DNA from: Bacteroidales bacterium
GTDB lineage: Bacteria; Bacteroidota; Bacteroidia; Bacteroidales; UBA932
NCBI GenBank assembly: GCA_017443465.1
Contig: JAFRXO010000039.1
Span: 1-51,972, forward strand
DNA length: 51,972 nucleotides
Direction of reading: 5' to 3'
Shown: piece after piece, positions 1-7,346 of the stretch
Layout of the letters: the number at the start of each line of letters is the position of its first letter
Numbering within the stretch: the stretch's first letter is position 1
The notes under the pieces: model-generated
What the model was told of the DNA's origin: nothing
Seen by the model: only the letters and a program-made list of their open reading frames with translations
The model's database searches: none
Made by a program: the position numbers and the translations under genes

Positions 1-71
1 CGGCCTTTTTTGTGGACGAACTACCGAAAATATGAAACTCGTCCACAAATCCAGCCTTTTCCGTGGACGAG
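1..71. repeat. Alternating direct/inverted repeat with GTGGACGA core
   Basis: A GTGGACGA unit occurs at 12-19 and 63-70 in direct orientation, each preceded by GCCTTTT, giving a 51-base period. Its reverse complement TCGTCCAC lies between them at 39-46. The array probably continues to the left of the window. No gene is visible here. The layout resembles the repeat at 971-1078, though the core sequence differs. Confidence 0.6.
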
Positions 72-111
72 ATTGATCAAATGGCCTTGGGCCTGAAAAT
101 AGAAAAAGAGA

Positions 112-239
112 GTGACCAATAATCACTTATTAGTCACCCTCCTCTATATTAACCCCTACCGGCTTCGCCGGAGCCCCCTGTCCGGGGGCATGCCGGGATC
201 TGTCTCCGCTTCGCTTCGCAGAACCCGGGTGCCTTTTTT
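112..239. terminator. Cluster of hairpins, last one followed by T-run
   Basis: Several self-complementary stretches follow each other. GTGAC/GTCAC with inner AATAA/TTATT spans 112-137; CCGGC/GCCGG is at 159-171; GCCCCC/GGGGGC is at 173-189. A longer imperfect stem pairs 187-202 with 219-233, with a loop containing CGCTTCGCTTCG, and is followed directly by TTTTTT at 234-239. The last one looks like an intrinsic terminator read on the plus strand. No convincing gene is visible in 1-380. Confidence 0.5.
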
Positions 240-342
240 GCGTAAAACCCTTTCCTCTCGGCCTCCACGGCACTCCGCTCCTCAAGCCGCTCAAGCGCTG
301 GCACCTTTGTCACCGTCACGGTTGCGGATTTCGGGAATAATG

Positions 343-363
343 GTTAACTTTGTCAAAGTTAAC
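343..363. promoter_or_regulatory. Perfect 21-base palindrome upstream of lipoprotein gene
   Basis: GTTAACTTTG at 343-352 and CAAAGTTAAC at 354-363 are exact reverse complements around a single T. The palindrome ends about 17 bases before the likely start of the following gene, so it could be a dimeric-repressor operator or a hairpin in the leader. TAACTTTG within it (345-352) also matches the Bacteroidota -7 box, and CAAAGTTA (354-361) is the same box on the other strand. Confidence 0.55.
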
Positions 364-380
364 TCATTGTTCCCCGACGT

Positions 381-833
381 CTGAAAAGATTGATTTACCT
401 CTCGATGGCTGCGCTTCTGGTGTTTTGTACCCTGTCTTGCAATAAAAACGACAGTCAAGCAAAACCCGGTTCTATTGACAGGCCATATACAACCGAAGAA
501 GCAGTAAAAGTTGCCAGCAAACTCACCTGGGTCAGTAATACTGAATATGAAACCACTGATGTTGTATATGTCAGGGGCAAGATTACCAAAGTCGCTGGAG
601 CTTTCAAGGATAGCGGCACATTCGGCAACGCCACATTCTATATCGCATCTGATGAAACGCCGGCTTATGTATTAATGTGTTACAGAATTCTCTATCTAAA
701 AAACCAAAAATATACCGACGGCCCTGATATCCAGGAGGGCGATACAGTAATAGTCTGCGGCAAATTATTGAATTATCAACAAAAAACTCCGGAGACAGAG
801 GCTCTCAACGCCTACCTGTTCGCGCTGAATTAA
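381..833 (+). CDS. Small OB-fold-like lipoprotein, possible CTG start
   Basis: This is a predicted secreted lipoprotein of about 150 residues. The only ATG in the signal region (405) would remove the basic N-terminus. Starting at CTG 381 gives M-K-R-L-I-Y-L then a hydrophobic stretch and the lipobox TLSC, which is the normal form for this phylum; TTG 390 is the other option. The mature part holds patterns such as VYVRGKITKV and IQEGDTVIVCGKL, typical of the small OB-fold domains found in Bacteroidota surface lipoproteins. No catalytic motif is seen. A perfect palindrome (343-363) lies just upstream. Function is unknown; the fold is an inference from the strand pattern. The missing ATG could be a mutation or a genuine non-AUG start. 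Confidence 0.6.
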   Translation: MKRLIYLSMAALLVFCTLSCNKNDSQAKPGSIDRPYTTEEAVKVASKLTWVSNTEYETTDVVYVRGKITKVAGAFKDSGTFGNATFYIASDETPAYVLMCYRILYLKNQKYTDGPDIQEGDTVIVCGKLLNYQQKTPETEALNAYLFALN

Positions 834-896
834 AGGAAGGCAAAGAGGCCGCAGGCCAAGTCCCGCGTCAGCGGGCTCGAGTCTCGTTTTCCGCCC

Positions 897-938
897 TTAA
901 GTCAAACGACGGTCCTTGTGGCCGTCGTTTTGGCTTAA
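897..938. repeat. Long intergenic hairpin
   Basis: Bases 897-912 pair with 922-938 (core AAACGACGG/CCGTCGTTT) around a nine-base loop. There is no T-run on either strand, so it is not a clear intrinsic terminator. A smaller CCCGC/GCGGG hairpin lies just before it, at about 862-875. Confidence 0.5.
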
Positions 939-970
939 AAGGAGCAGTTAGCTTATTAACGCCTTTTGCA

Positions 971-1078
971 ACAGAATGGCTATTGAGGGCCAAATTCTCA
1001 TTCTGTCGCAATTCTTCCGGGTTATAGTGGTGTTTCCGTGCGACAGAATGGCTCTGGCACCCTAAATTCTCATTCTGT
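971..1078. repeat. 72-base-period repeat with inverted ACAGAATG units
   Basis: ACAGAATGGCT occurs at 971-981 and 1043-1053, and AAATTCTCATTCTGT at 992-1006 and 1064-1078, both exactly 72 bases apart. Within each copy ACAGAATG and CATTCTGT are inverted, and CATTCTGTCGCA (999-1010) is also the inverse of TGCGACAGAATG (1039-1050). The result is four alternating half-sites. Only two full copies are present, so it is not a CRISPR array. The open frame across it on the minus strand merely translates the repeat. Confidence 0.7.
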
Positions 1079-1113
1079 GGACACGGGCCAGCGCGATCCT
1101 CTTCATGCCACTC

Positions 1114-1183
1114 CCTGGGACCGGTGCGGTTGCAGCGATTTGAGCGGATGCGACTTATGAGCTGCAACCGTAGCGGTCCCAGG
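1114..1183. repeat. Imperfect 23-base inverted repeat
   Basis: Bases 1114-1136 and 1161-1183 are inverted repeats (CCTGGGACC...TTGCAGC against its complement) with two mismatches, enclosing 24 bases. The structure lies in the gene-free stretch 834-1321. The remaining bases of that stretch (about 1190-1320) show no gene or clear signal. Confidence 0.6.
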
Positions 1184-1321
1184 AAAGCTGTCTCGCTTTA
1201 TCCGACCCTACCGAGTGTTCTTCACACTATGAGAACGGGGAAAGCTCAGGAGTAAGCACGACATCGACAAGAGTCCCAATACATCGGTGTCGCGAACGGG
1301 GCGATCCCTGTGTGGAGGTGG

Positions 1322-1630
1322 TTAATGGACCTGCTTGAACTGTTTGTGGCCTTTACAACCGGGGCATCCCTTATTGAGATTCGGAAGCACATATTTGTAG
1401 TAGCATCCGTTGCAAACGGTCAATGAGCAATTTTCATTGGGGCATCTGTAGAACACGGTACAATTGCATACTCCGCTTTTGGTGGCTTTCGGACATGCGG
1501 TTCCATGACACAGCTGGCATGTGAGCCTTGCATGGGAATGCGTATCGGAACAATCCGGGTGAGCGGGAACAATCGCCGATGTGAGGAACAGCGTCGCAAT
1601 TGCGCCGACAAGGATTAATAATCTTTTCAT
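1322..1630 (-). CDS. Cysteine-rich secreted protein, probable zinc-binding
   Basis: This is a 102-residue protein with an N-terminal signal peptide (MKRLLILVGAIATLFLTSA, cleavage probably near VPAHP). The mature part is dominated by cysteine pairs: CQLCHGTAC, CNC, CPNENC, CNGC and CPGC. It also has several His residues (HTHSHA-type stretch near residue 30). Pairs of CxxC spaced like this usually form zinc ribbons or a RING-like fold. Secretion of such a domain is uncommon, and disulfides are an alternative. No neighbour shares its direction, so it appears to be a single gene in a repeat-rich region. No specific function is recognised. Confidence 0.7.
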   Translation of the reverse strand: MKRLLILVGAIATLFLTSAIVPAHPDCSDTHSHARLTCQLCHGTACPKATKSGVCNCTVFYRCPNENCSLTVCNGCYYKYVLPNLNKGCPGCKGHKQFKQVH

Positions 1631-1670
1631 CTTGTTATGATGTTACGAATTATTACAATTATACTGGAAA

Positions 1671-1877
1671 TTCCGAAGCAAAGTAGTCCCCTCGTTCTCT
1701 TGTAAGTGGAACCCCCTGTTCCGATGCAAAGTATCCCCCTGGTCATAAGAACGAAATCATAAAGAGAATGCAGGCTAGTACGGTTTTTCTTCCCTACAGC
1801 CTGCATTCTTAATTTCGATGAAAAGAAAAGATAAAGGGGGTTACTTAGGTGCGGAATTGAGGTTACTTTACAGCGGA
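1671..1877. mobile_element. IS21-like element ends without transposase (relic or MITE)
   Basis: Two direct copies of a motif starting TTCCGA and continuing through CAAAGTA to a C-run lie at 1671-1691 and 1719-1739. Two inverted copies (GGGGGTTACTTAGGTGCGGAA-type and GAGGTTACTTTACAGCGGA-type) lie at 1836-1856 and 1859-1877. Multiple terminal repeats at each end, in inverted relation, are characteristic of IS21-family elements. Between them lies an 11-base perfect hairpin (1766-1776 with 1798-1808) and no coding sequence. This is best read as an internally deleted IS21-type element or a MITE; the family assignment is an inference. Confidence 0.5.
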
Positions 1878-1903
1878 TTCTCCATCTTTTACTAAATATT
1901 TTC

Positions 1904-1911
1904 TATTTTTG
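1904..1911 (+). promoter_or_regulatory. Bacteroidota -7 box TATTTTTG for esterase gene
   Basis: TATTTTTG fits the TAnnTTTG consensus. It lies 66 bases before the ATG at 1978, directly after the IS21-like right end, so the insertion may have supplied or reshaped the promoter. Confidence 0.5.
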
Positions 1912-1977
1912 AATAATTCCGGCTAAGGCTCTATATGTGATTTATATAAAGGAAATTAAACCTCTTTCTTAAATAAT

Positions 1978-3621
1978 ATGAAAAAATACTACTTCATTTT
2001 TCTGGCCGTGGCCATCTCAGGCATCGCCGGCGCATGCAGCAACAAGGGAAGCGATACCTCATATCTGGGTTACGACCCTGATGCGCAGCAGCTTCAGATC
2101 GGTGAAAACATTGCCGTTGTAAAAACCCAATATGGCACTGTGAAAGGCTTTATCTATCAGAATGTGAACACCTTCCTTGGTATTCCATACGGTGACGACA
2201 CTGGCGGTGAGAACCGGTTCATGCCTCCGAAACCCCCGAAACCTTGGGACGGAGTGCTTCCCACCGTGTGGTATCCCACCTCAGCTCCTCAGAGACCCTA
2301 CACGGAAGGCGCATCACCATATGCCCAGTTCCGGGACCGCTGGAACTACGACGGTTTCGGTGAAGACTGTCTTAAGCTTAACGTCTGGACTCCGGCACTC
2401 GATGCCGCAAGACGTCCCGTGCTGGTCTGGCTTCATGGTGGCGGATTTTCGGCAGGCAACGGCGTTGAGCAGGACGGCTACATGGGCGGCAACTTCGCCC
2501 GCAGGCACGATGTTGTGTTCGTATCCCTCAACCACAGGCTGAACTCTTTCGGATACAGCGACTTCGCAGGTGTCGCCGGAGAGAAATACAAACACTCCGG
2601 TAACGTAGGTATACTCGATATCATCCTTGCCCTTCAGTGGGTGCATGACAATATAGCGGCATTCGGCGGCGACCCTGGCAACGTGACCATTATGGGCCAG
2701 AGCGGCGGCGGCTCCAAAGTTACGATAGTTGCAGCAATGCCGGCAGCGAAAGGCTTGGTACACAAGGCTGTAGCTCTGAGCGGTGGCTCCACCAGGGCTT
2801 CCGACAAAGTCTCAGCCGAAGCTCTTGGAGCGCAGATACTCAAAACTGCCGGCCTGAAACCTTCCGAAATCGACAAACTTCAGCAGATGCCATGGCAGGA
2901 ATACTTCGCCCTTGCCAATAAGGCATCAGCTGAGCTCGCAAGAGAGAGCGGAGATCGCCGGTATCGCGGTTTCAGCCCTGTTGCCGACGACGTTGACATC
3001 CCTGCCGGAGACTTCTACACTTCAGGCCGCGATGACGTTCCCTGCGTACCGATGCTCCTGTGTACTACGACCAACGAGTTCGTTTCCGACCGCGACACGC
3101 CTGAGCAGGAAAAACTCACCAAAGAAGATATCGTAAAGATGATGGAGCCCCGCTTTGGAAAGAATTCCGCCGCGATATATGACGAGTTCGACAGGATATT
3201 CCCCGGCAACTCTCCATTCGGAGTATATTCAATCGCAAGTTCTTCGCGCAAGAACGTAGTGCAGATCGCTGACAACAAGCTCAAGCAGGGACAGAAAGTG
3301 TATATGGCTCTGTTCAACTGGTATCCGCCCATCTTCGACGGTCTTCCCAGGGCATTCCATTGTCTTGACATCAGTTTCTGGTTCAACAACACCGACCTTA
3401 TGTACTCTCACTCCGGGGGCGGGAAGGAGCCCCGCGTCCTTTCCGACAAGATGTCCGATGCCCTTGAAGCCTTCATGCGTACCGGCAACCCGAACTCAGG
3501 CAAGAAAAACTCCCTGCCGCATTGGCCCGAATATAACTCCGAAGAGGGTCCGGTAATGATACTCAACAACGTCTCCCGCGTGGAGAACGACCCGGACCGC
3601 AAGGCAAGGGAACTGATGTAA
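1978..3621 (+). CDS. Secreted type-B carboxylesterase (lipoprotein)
   Basis: This 547-residue alpha/beta-hydrolase is of the carboxylesterase type-B (pnbA-like) family. A lipobox (GIAGAC, Cys20) predicts an envelope lipoprotein. Visible family motifs are the FLGIPYG strand near residue 66, EDCLKLNVW near 129, the oxyanion hole HGGGF at 153-157, and the nucleophile elbow GQSGGG with Ser242. The acid is probably Glu367 (TTTNEF) and the histidine His461 (AFHCLD). The elbow is GxSxG with Gly in place of the common Ala. Family members hydrolyse carboxyl esters. In this carbohydrate-degrading neighbourhood it may remove acyl or methyl groups from plant polysaccharides, which is inferred. The length is normal for the family and the gene appears monocistronic. 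Confidence 0.9.
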   Translation: MKKYYFIFLAVAISGIAGACSNKGSDTSYLGYDPDAQQLQIGENIAVVKTQYGTVKGFIYQNVNTFLGIPYGDDTGGENRFMPPKPPKPWDGVLPTVWYPTSAPQRPYTEGASPYAQFRDRWNYDGFGEDCLKLNVWTPALDAARRPVLVWLHGGGFSAGNGVEQDGYMGGNFARRHDVVFVSLNHRLNSFGYSDFAGVAGEKYKHSGNVGILDIILALQWVHDNIAAFGGDPGNVTIMGQSGGGSKVTIVAAMPAAKGLVHKAVALSGGSTRASDKVSAEALGAQILKTAGLKPSEIDKLQQMPWQEYFALANKASAELARESGDRRYRGFSPVADDVDIPAGDFYTSGRDDVPCVPMLLCTTTNEFVSDRDTPEQEKLTKEDIVKMMEPRFGKNSAAIYDEFDRIFPGNSPFGVYSIASSSRKNVVQIADNKLKQGQKVYMALFNWYPPIFDGLPRAFHCLDISFWFNNTDLMYSHSGGGKEPRVLSDKMSDALEAFMRTGNPNSGKKNSLPHWPEYNSEEGPVMILNNVSRVENDPDRKARELM

Positions 3622-3686
3622 GACAATTTATTTTGGAAAATTGTTATCTTGCACTGTTTAAGTCAAACCAGTAGAAAGCAGAACTC

Positions 3687-4181
3687 ATGAAAAAATTGTT
3701 TCCCCTTTTTTTAGCGGCGATAATGATTGCCTTGGCCAGTGCTACGGGTTGTTCCAAGGCTGATGATGACGGCTCTGTCAAACGCTCAATGGTTGCCGCA
3801 GCTTACTATTCCATGGAAGCCGATGATGGAGTGAAATTCACGTTCTATCTTGTCGATAATAAAAATAACCTTGTCCAGAAACAGAACGAACCAAACGCAA
3901 TGGAAGTCACCAAGTATGTAATGGTTGAGGTTATGTCTTCATCGGAAACTCCTCAGGGAACATACTCTTTGGCGAATGTTTTTTCCGATCTGGATCCCGG
4001 TTCTGCCGTTGCCTTTGATAATTGCGGCAAGAGCCAAATTGGATATATTAAAAATGGAACCGTGACAATCGGTAGCAACACGATTTCCATTAACGGTTCC
4101 ACTGAAAAAGGTCAAGATTATAGTCTTTCCTTCTCCGGGTCTTTCCAAAAGACCGGTTACATTACCACATTCGTCAAATAG
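3687..4181 (+). CDS. Small beta-sandwich-like lipoprotein
   Basis: This 164-residue predicted lipoprotein has the signal peptide MKKLFPLFLAAIMIALASATGC and lipobox Cys about residue 22. The mature chain is a run of predicted beta strands with the pattern GTYSLANVF, IKNGTVTIGSN, YSLSFSGSF. This kind of pattern recurs in Bacteroidota surface lipoproteins of unknown role. No enzyme motif is seen. It lies 65 bases after the esterase gene and is convergent with the OmpA-domain gene. A short hairpin, ATAGGAC/GTCCTAT (4178-4199), overlaps its stop codon and could help terminate both. Function unknown. Confidence 0.75.
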   Translation: MKKLFPLFLAAIMIALASATGCSKADDDGSVKRSMVAAAYYSMEADDGVKFTFYLVDNKNNLVQKQNEPNAMEVTKYVMVEVMSSSETPQGTYSLANVFSDLDPGSAVAFDNCGKSQIGYIKNGTVTIGSNTISINGSTEKGQDYSLSFSGSFQKTGYITTFVK

Positions 4182-4204
4182 GACGTCCCAGAGTCCTATG
4201 GCCC

Positions 4205-5509
4205 CTATTTCTTGATGAATTCGACGCGGCGGTTCTTGGCGCGTCCTTCTTCGGTCTTGTTGTCGGCCACGGGCTCATGTGCACCCTTACCTACGGCTCG
4301 GAGGTTGAACGGGTCCACACCTTTTCCCTCGAGGGCCTTGACGACAGCCTCGGCTCTCTGCTGGCTGAGCGGGTCGTTGATCTTGTCGGAACCCTGGCTG
4401 TCCGTGTGACCCTGTACCTCGAAGCGGGCGTTCGGGTTCTTCTTCATATACTCGGCGACCTTCTCGATCTCCTCCATGGACTCGGGCTTCAGCGTCGCCT
4501 TTCCGGTCTCGAAGAGGATGTTGTTCGTTACGAACTTGCCGGTCTCGGCGATGGCTTTCTCGACGGCTGCGGCAGCAGCGGACAGGTCCGTAGCCTGACG
4601 CTCATAGAGATCCTTGGCTCCAGCGGCAAGAACTACATTGGTGAATCCTCTGTATTTGTAGTCACCGCCACAGATGAATACGATACGCTCCGGTGCTTTC
4701 GCGTTAGGAAGATTGATAACCCTGTTATCATTGATATAGAATTTGAAAGCACGCTTGTTAAAAGACACTGCAAAGTGATTCCATTGACCTATTTTGATGA
4801 AATCTTTAATCTGATCCCAGTCCAGACTGCCATTTACTGCGTCTGTAGAGCCAACGCCTTTCTCAAATCTATAGCCTCCATAAGCATCAGGACCCGATGG
4901 CCGGTATATTAAAGCAATATTACCCGCCTGGTCACTCCAAGACCCTGTTTTCAGGAAATGCACGTCTAATTCAGACTGACCGAAATCGCCGGATTTGCTA
5001 TAGAAGACATCCCACTCAAGTGTGAACACATCAGGCAGATAGGAATCCATATCCGTCATCAGAGGGGCCACGGAGTTCCAATCACCTGTAAAGTTGAGAT
5101 ACTTCTTGCCGTTGATAGAGGCTGTTTCTGCACTGCCGTCATTAACATCCCACTTGGACGGAAACTCACCCATCTGTTCATTGGCGAAGTCATCCTCGAA
5201 GAGAATTACGCTACCGCGGACGAAATCGCTCTTTACGTTCTGGCCTACTGCATCGGGAGTCGTGTCTTCAACCGTAGACTCCGCTGCCGATACCGGTTCG
5301 GAGACTTCCGAGTTCTCTTCCTTGTTTTTCTTATCCTTATCTTTCTTCTTCCCGTCAAGGATGTCATTCACACCCTTCTCGACTTTGTTCCCGATATTGT
5401 TCTCCACGGCCTGTTTGGCGCGTTCGCCGAGGCGTCCAAGGATGTTCTGTGCGGAGGCGATGTCGCATATGAGTGCGAGGACCGCTAAAGTGAGGATATA
5501 CTTTTTCAT
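4205..5509 (-). CDS. OmpA C-terminal domain protein with lectin-like central domain
   Basis: This 434-residue exported protein has a signal peptide (1-20). It is followed by a charged linker rich in Lys/Asp (about 45-75) and a central domain at roughly 100-305 that looks like a concanavalin/LamG jelly roll (LFEDDFAN, FTLEWDVFYS, WNHFAVSFNKRAFKFYIND). The peptidoglycan-binding OmpA domain is at about 325-434 (NILFETGKATL, GHTDSQGSD, LSQQRAEAV, GRAKNRRVEF). The OmpA domain would anchor the protein to the cell wall, and the central domain may bind glycan. No beta-barrel is evident, so it is a periplasmic anchor rather than a porin. The N-terminal stretch (NILGRLGERAKQAVENNIGNK) is typical of this Bacteroidota OmpA subgroup. 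It is convergent with the preceding lipoprotein gene. Confidence 0.85.
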   Translation of the reverse strand: MKKYILTLAVLALICDIASAQNILGRLGERAKQAVENNIGNKVEKGVNDILDGKKKDKDKKNKEENSEVSEPVSAAESTVEDTTPDAVGQNVKSDFVRGSVILFEDDFANEQMGEFPSKWDVNDGSAETASINGKKYLNFTGDWNSVAPLMTDMDSYLPDVFTLEWDVFYSKSGDFGQSELDVHFLKTGSWSDQAGNIALIYRPSGPDAYGGYRFEKGVGSTDAVNGSLDWDQIKDFIKIGQWNHFAVSFNKRAFKFYINDNRVINLPNAKAPERIVFICGGDYKYRGFTNVVLAAGAKDLYERQATDLSAAAAAVEKAIAETGKFVTNNILFETGKATLKPESMEEIEKVAEYMKKNPNARFEVQGHTDSQGSDKINDPLSQQRAEAVVKALEGKGVDPFNLRAVGKGAHEPVADNKTEEGRAKNRRVEFIKK

Positions 5510-5628
5510 GTCATATGATGTTTGTCGTAGCTACAAATGTCACTTTTCTAAAGGGCAAAAACACCACCCCAAAGGGTGGAAATCATCGGCTTTTCACCGT
5601 TTTTCCTCCCCTCCGCCGCATTTTTTCC

Positions 5629-5636
5629 TAACTTTG
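5629..5636 (+). promoter_or_regulatory. -7 box TAACTTTG five bases from the start codon
   Basis: TAACTTTG fits TAnnTTTG and ends only five bases before ATG 5642. Initiation a few bases after the box would give a leaderless or nearly leaderless mRNA. It argues against the longer upstream ATG (5576), which would precede the promoter. Confidence 0.5.
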
Positions 5637-5641
5637 TGTCC

Positions 5642-6880
5642 ATGAGACATCTCGCCGTCACACTCGCTCTTCTCGCCTGGGCTTTGCTCCCTGCCGGAGC
5701 ATATGTCGACCATCGCGGCCACAACGTGGATTCGCTGGAGCGGGTCGTCGCACCATGGACACCCGAAGCCATCGACAATGCCACGGAAGAGGAACTCATA
5801 GGCCTGAACCGTGCCTACCGGGACCTTATGCTAGGCTACGAGGTGATCAACGGAGAGAAGGCTGTTTTTTACGCCCGGAAAGCGATTGCCATAAGCAGGC
5901 GTAAGGGATGGACCGAGGCCACGGGCGACGCCGCCCGGCACCTCGGACAGTGTTTCTATGCTCAGGAGCAATATGACAGCGCGATGGTTTGGTTCCGGGA
6001 ATCCCTTGCGTGCGTGGAAAAGATGGCAGGCGGGGCTACCTCCCCAAGCCATCCGGAAGGATACGCCGAGGTGGATATCGATGACAGCCGTTCCTCATTG
6101 TACGGAGCCATCGGCAATCTGTACAATGTGATGGGTGATATCCCGACTGCGATGGACTACTATGGGAAGGCGGGAGAGATTTTCGACAAGCATGGCTGGA
6201 ACGAAAGCAATTCCGTCCTGTACTACAATATCGGCGAGACCTGGGCCGATGAAAAGGATTATGCCCAGGCGCTCCCTGCATATGAAAAATCGTTGTCATA
6301 TGCCCGGATAGCCGGCGATTCCCTGCTGGTGGCGAATGCCCTGAAGGGCCTGGGCGGCCTGTACATGGACACAGGAAAGACCTGGAAGGCTCTGCGTTGC
6401 CTGCAGGAAGCGGACAAGTATTATTCCCTTCATGACGACCAGGAGTTCCGCTTCCGGATGGAGAACCTGGATTTCATGAGCAAGGTCCTCCAGGCACAGA
6501 AAAAGAGTATGGCCTGGTGGCTCGCAATCCTGGTTGCACTGATTGTCCTTTCAGTCGGTATGATGCTGGTTGTCAAGCGACTGCGCCGCCTCCGCCGGGA
6601 ACAGGCCGAAGCGGCGGTCGTCATGGACGAAGCCCTGGAGGAACTTCGTCCGGACTCCGCGGAAACTGCCTTCGAAAAAGACTCCGTCCCGAAACTGTCC
6701 GACCGTGACCGGCAGATCCTCGCCCTCATCGCCGCGGGTAAGACCAATCCACAGATCGCTGAGGCCATTTTCCTCAGTCCCGAAACGATCAAATGGTACC
6801 GGAAGAAGCTCCTCGCGAAATTCGATGTCCCCACCTCCGCCGCCCTCGTCTCCAAAGCGAAGGACATGGGACTGGTTTAA
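5642..6880 (+). CDS. TPR sensor with transmembrane segment and LuxR-type HTH
   Basis: This is a 412-residue regulator of the Bacteroidota TPR-TM-LuxR class. A signal peptide (1-20) exports an N-terminal domain of TPR repeats (about 60-270; for example YGAIGNLYNVMGDIPTAMDYY and NALKGLGGLYMDTGKTWKAL). One membrane span follows (about 290-311), then a basic coiled region and a C-terminal LuxR/FixJ HTH (351-412, LSDRDRQILALIAAGKTN). The protein would sense something in the periplasm and bind DNA in the cytoplasm; there is no receiver or kinase domain. Start 5642 is chosen because it begins the signal peptide and sits just after a promoter box. The ligand and target genes are unknown. It is divergent from the OmpA-domain gene. 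Confidence 0.85.
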   Translation: MRHLAVTLALLAWALLPAGAYVDHRGHNVDSLERVVAPWTPEAIDNATEEELIGLNRAYRDLMLGYEVINGEKAVFYARKAIAISRRKGWTEATGDAARHLGQCFYAQEQYDSAMVWFRESLACVEKMAGGATSPSHPEGYAEVDIDDSRSSLYGAIGNLYNVMGDIPTAMDYYGKAGEIFDKHGWNESNSVLYYNIGETWADEKDYAQALPAYEKSLSYARIAGDSLLVANALKGLGGLYMDTGKTWKALRCLQEADKYYSLHDDQEFRFRMENLDFMSKVLQAQKKSMAWWLAILVALIVLSVGMMLVVKRLRRLRREQAEAAVVMDEALEELRPDSAETAFEKDSVPKLSDRDRQILALIAAGKTNPQIAEAIFLSPETIKWYRKKLLAKFDVPTSAALVSKAKDMGLV

Positions 6881-6968
6881 ACCAGGGACATGGCCATCAA
6901 CGCTGCCGCGGATTTTGTAAAGGAAAGATTTAATGCTATCTTGTGACGTATAATGAGGATTTTTATCT

Positions 6969-7319
6969 ATGACCAGATTCCATATTTTCAAGAAAGTCCT
7001 GGTATCTGCGGTCCTGGTTTTCTTGTTCTCAGCTCTTTCCCCGGGGAAGGTCCATCTGCCACAAGGGAAAACCACCTTGCTGCGTATAACCCCCGAGGAA
7101 CCTTCATCGATCATATTGAGGGTTTTTGAGAGCAGTGACAAGAATGATTTTTCCGATGTGGGAGCAGTAAGCGATCCGGATTCATTTGCTCCCCGGATCC
7201 CCTTCCCGAAGGATATGCACAGGTTCTGGAACAAGCAGCTCCGGGAGTGGCAGCTCTCAGTCGATCGCGTACGGATCCGGTTCATGGAAGATTACCTCGC
7301 CCCCGCAAAAGCAAATTGA
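6969..7319 (+). CDS. Small exported hypothetical protein
   Basis: This 116-residue protein has a basic N-terminus and hydrophobic segment (about 8-24, VLVSAVLVFLFSAL) fitting a signal peptide or anchor. The remainder is charged, with no recognised domain (KDMHRFWNKQLREWQLSVDRVRIRFMEDYL at the end looks helical). It lies between the LuxR regulator and the thioredoxin gene in the same direction. A TATCTTG box about 30 bases upstream may be its promoter. Unrecognised; it could be a small stress or redox accessory, but nothing in the sequence shows this. Confidence 0.5.
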   Translation: MTRFHIFKKVLVSAVLVFLFSALSPGKVHLPQGKTTLLRITPEEPSSIILRVFESSDKNDFSDVGAVSDPDSFAPRIPFPKDMHRFWNKQLREWQLSVDRVRIRFMEDYLAPAKAN

Positions 7320-7346
7320 TTATTTATGACTCCAAAACTTATGCAT

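Noticed and set aside
112-384. Open frame of 90 codons on the plus strand
   Set aside because: It reads through a series of GC-rich hairpins, has arginine/serine/proline-rich composition and no recognisable domain or promoter.
971-1078. Possible CRISPR array
   Set aside because: Only two copies, units alternate in orientation, and no cas gene is present.
868-1167. Open frame of 99 codons on the minus strand with a repeated NENL...SHSVA peptide
   Set aside because: The peptide repeat is only the translation of the 72-base DNA repeat; no start region or domain supports a gene.
5576-5641. Upstream ATG for the TPR-LuxR gene
   Set aside because: It lies before the -7 box and gives an unlikely N-terminus; ATG 5642 begins a proper signal peptide.
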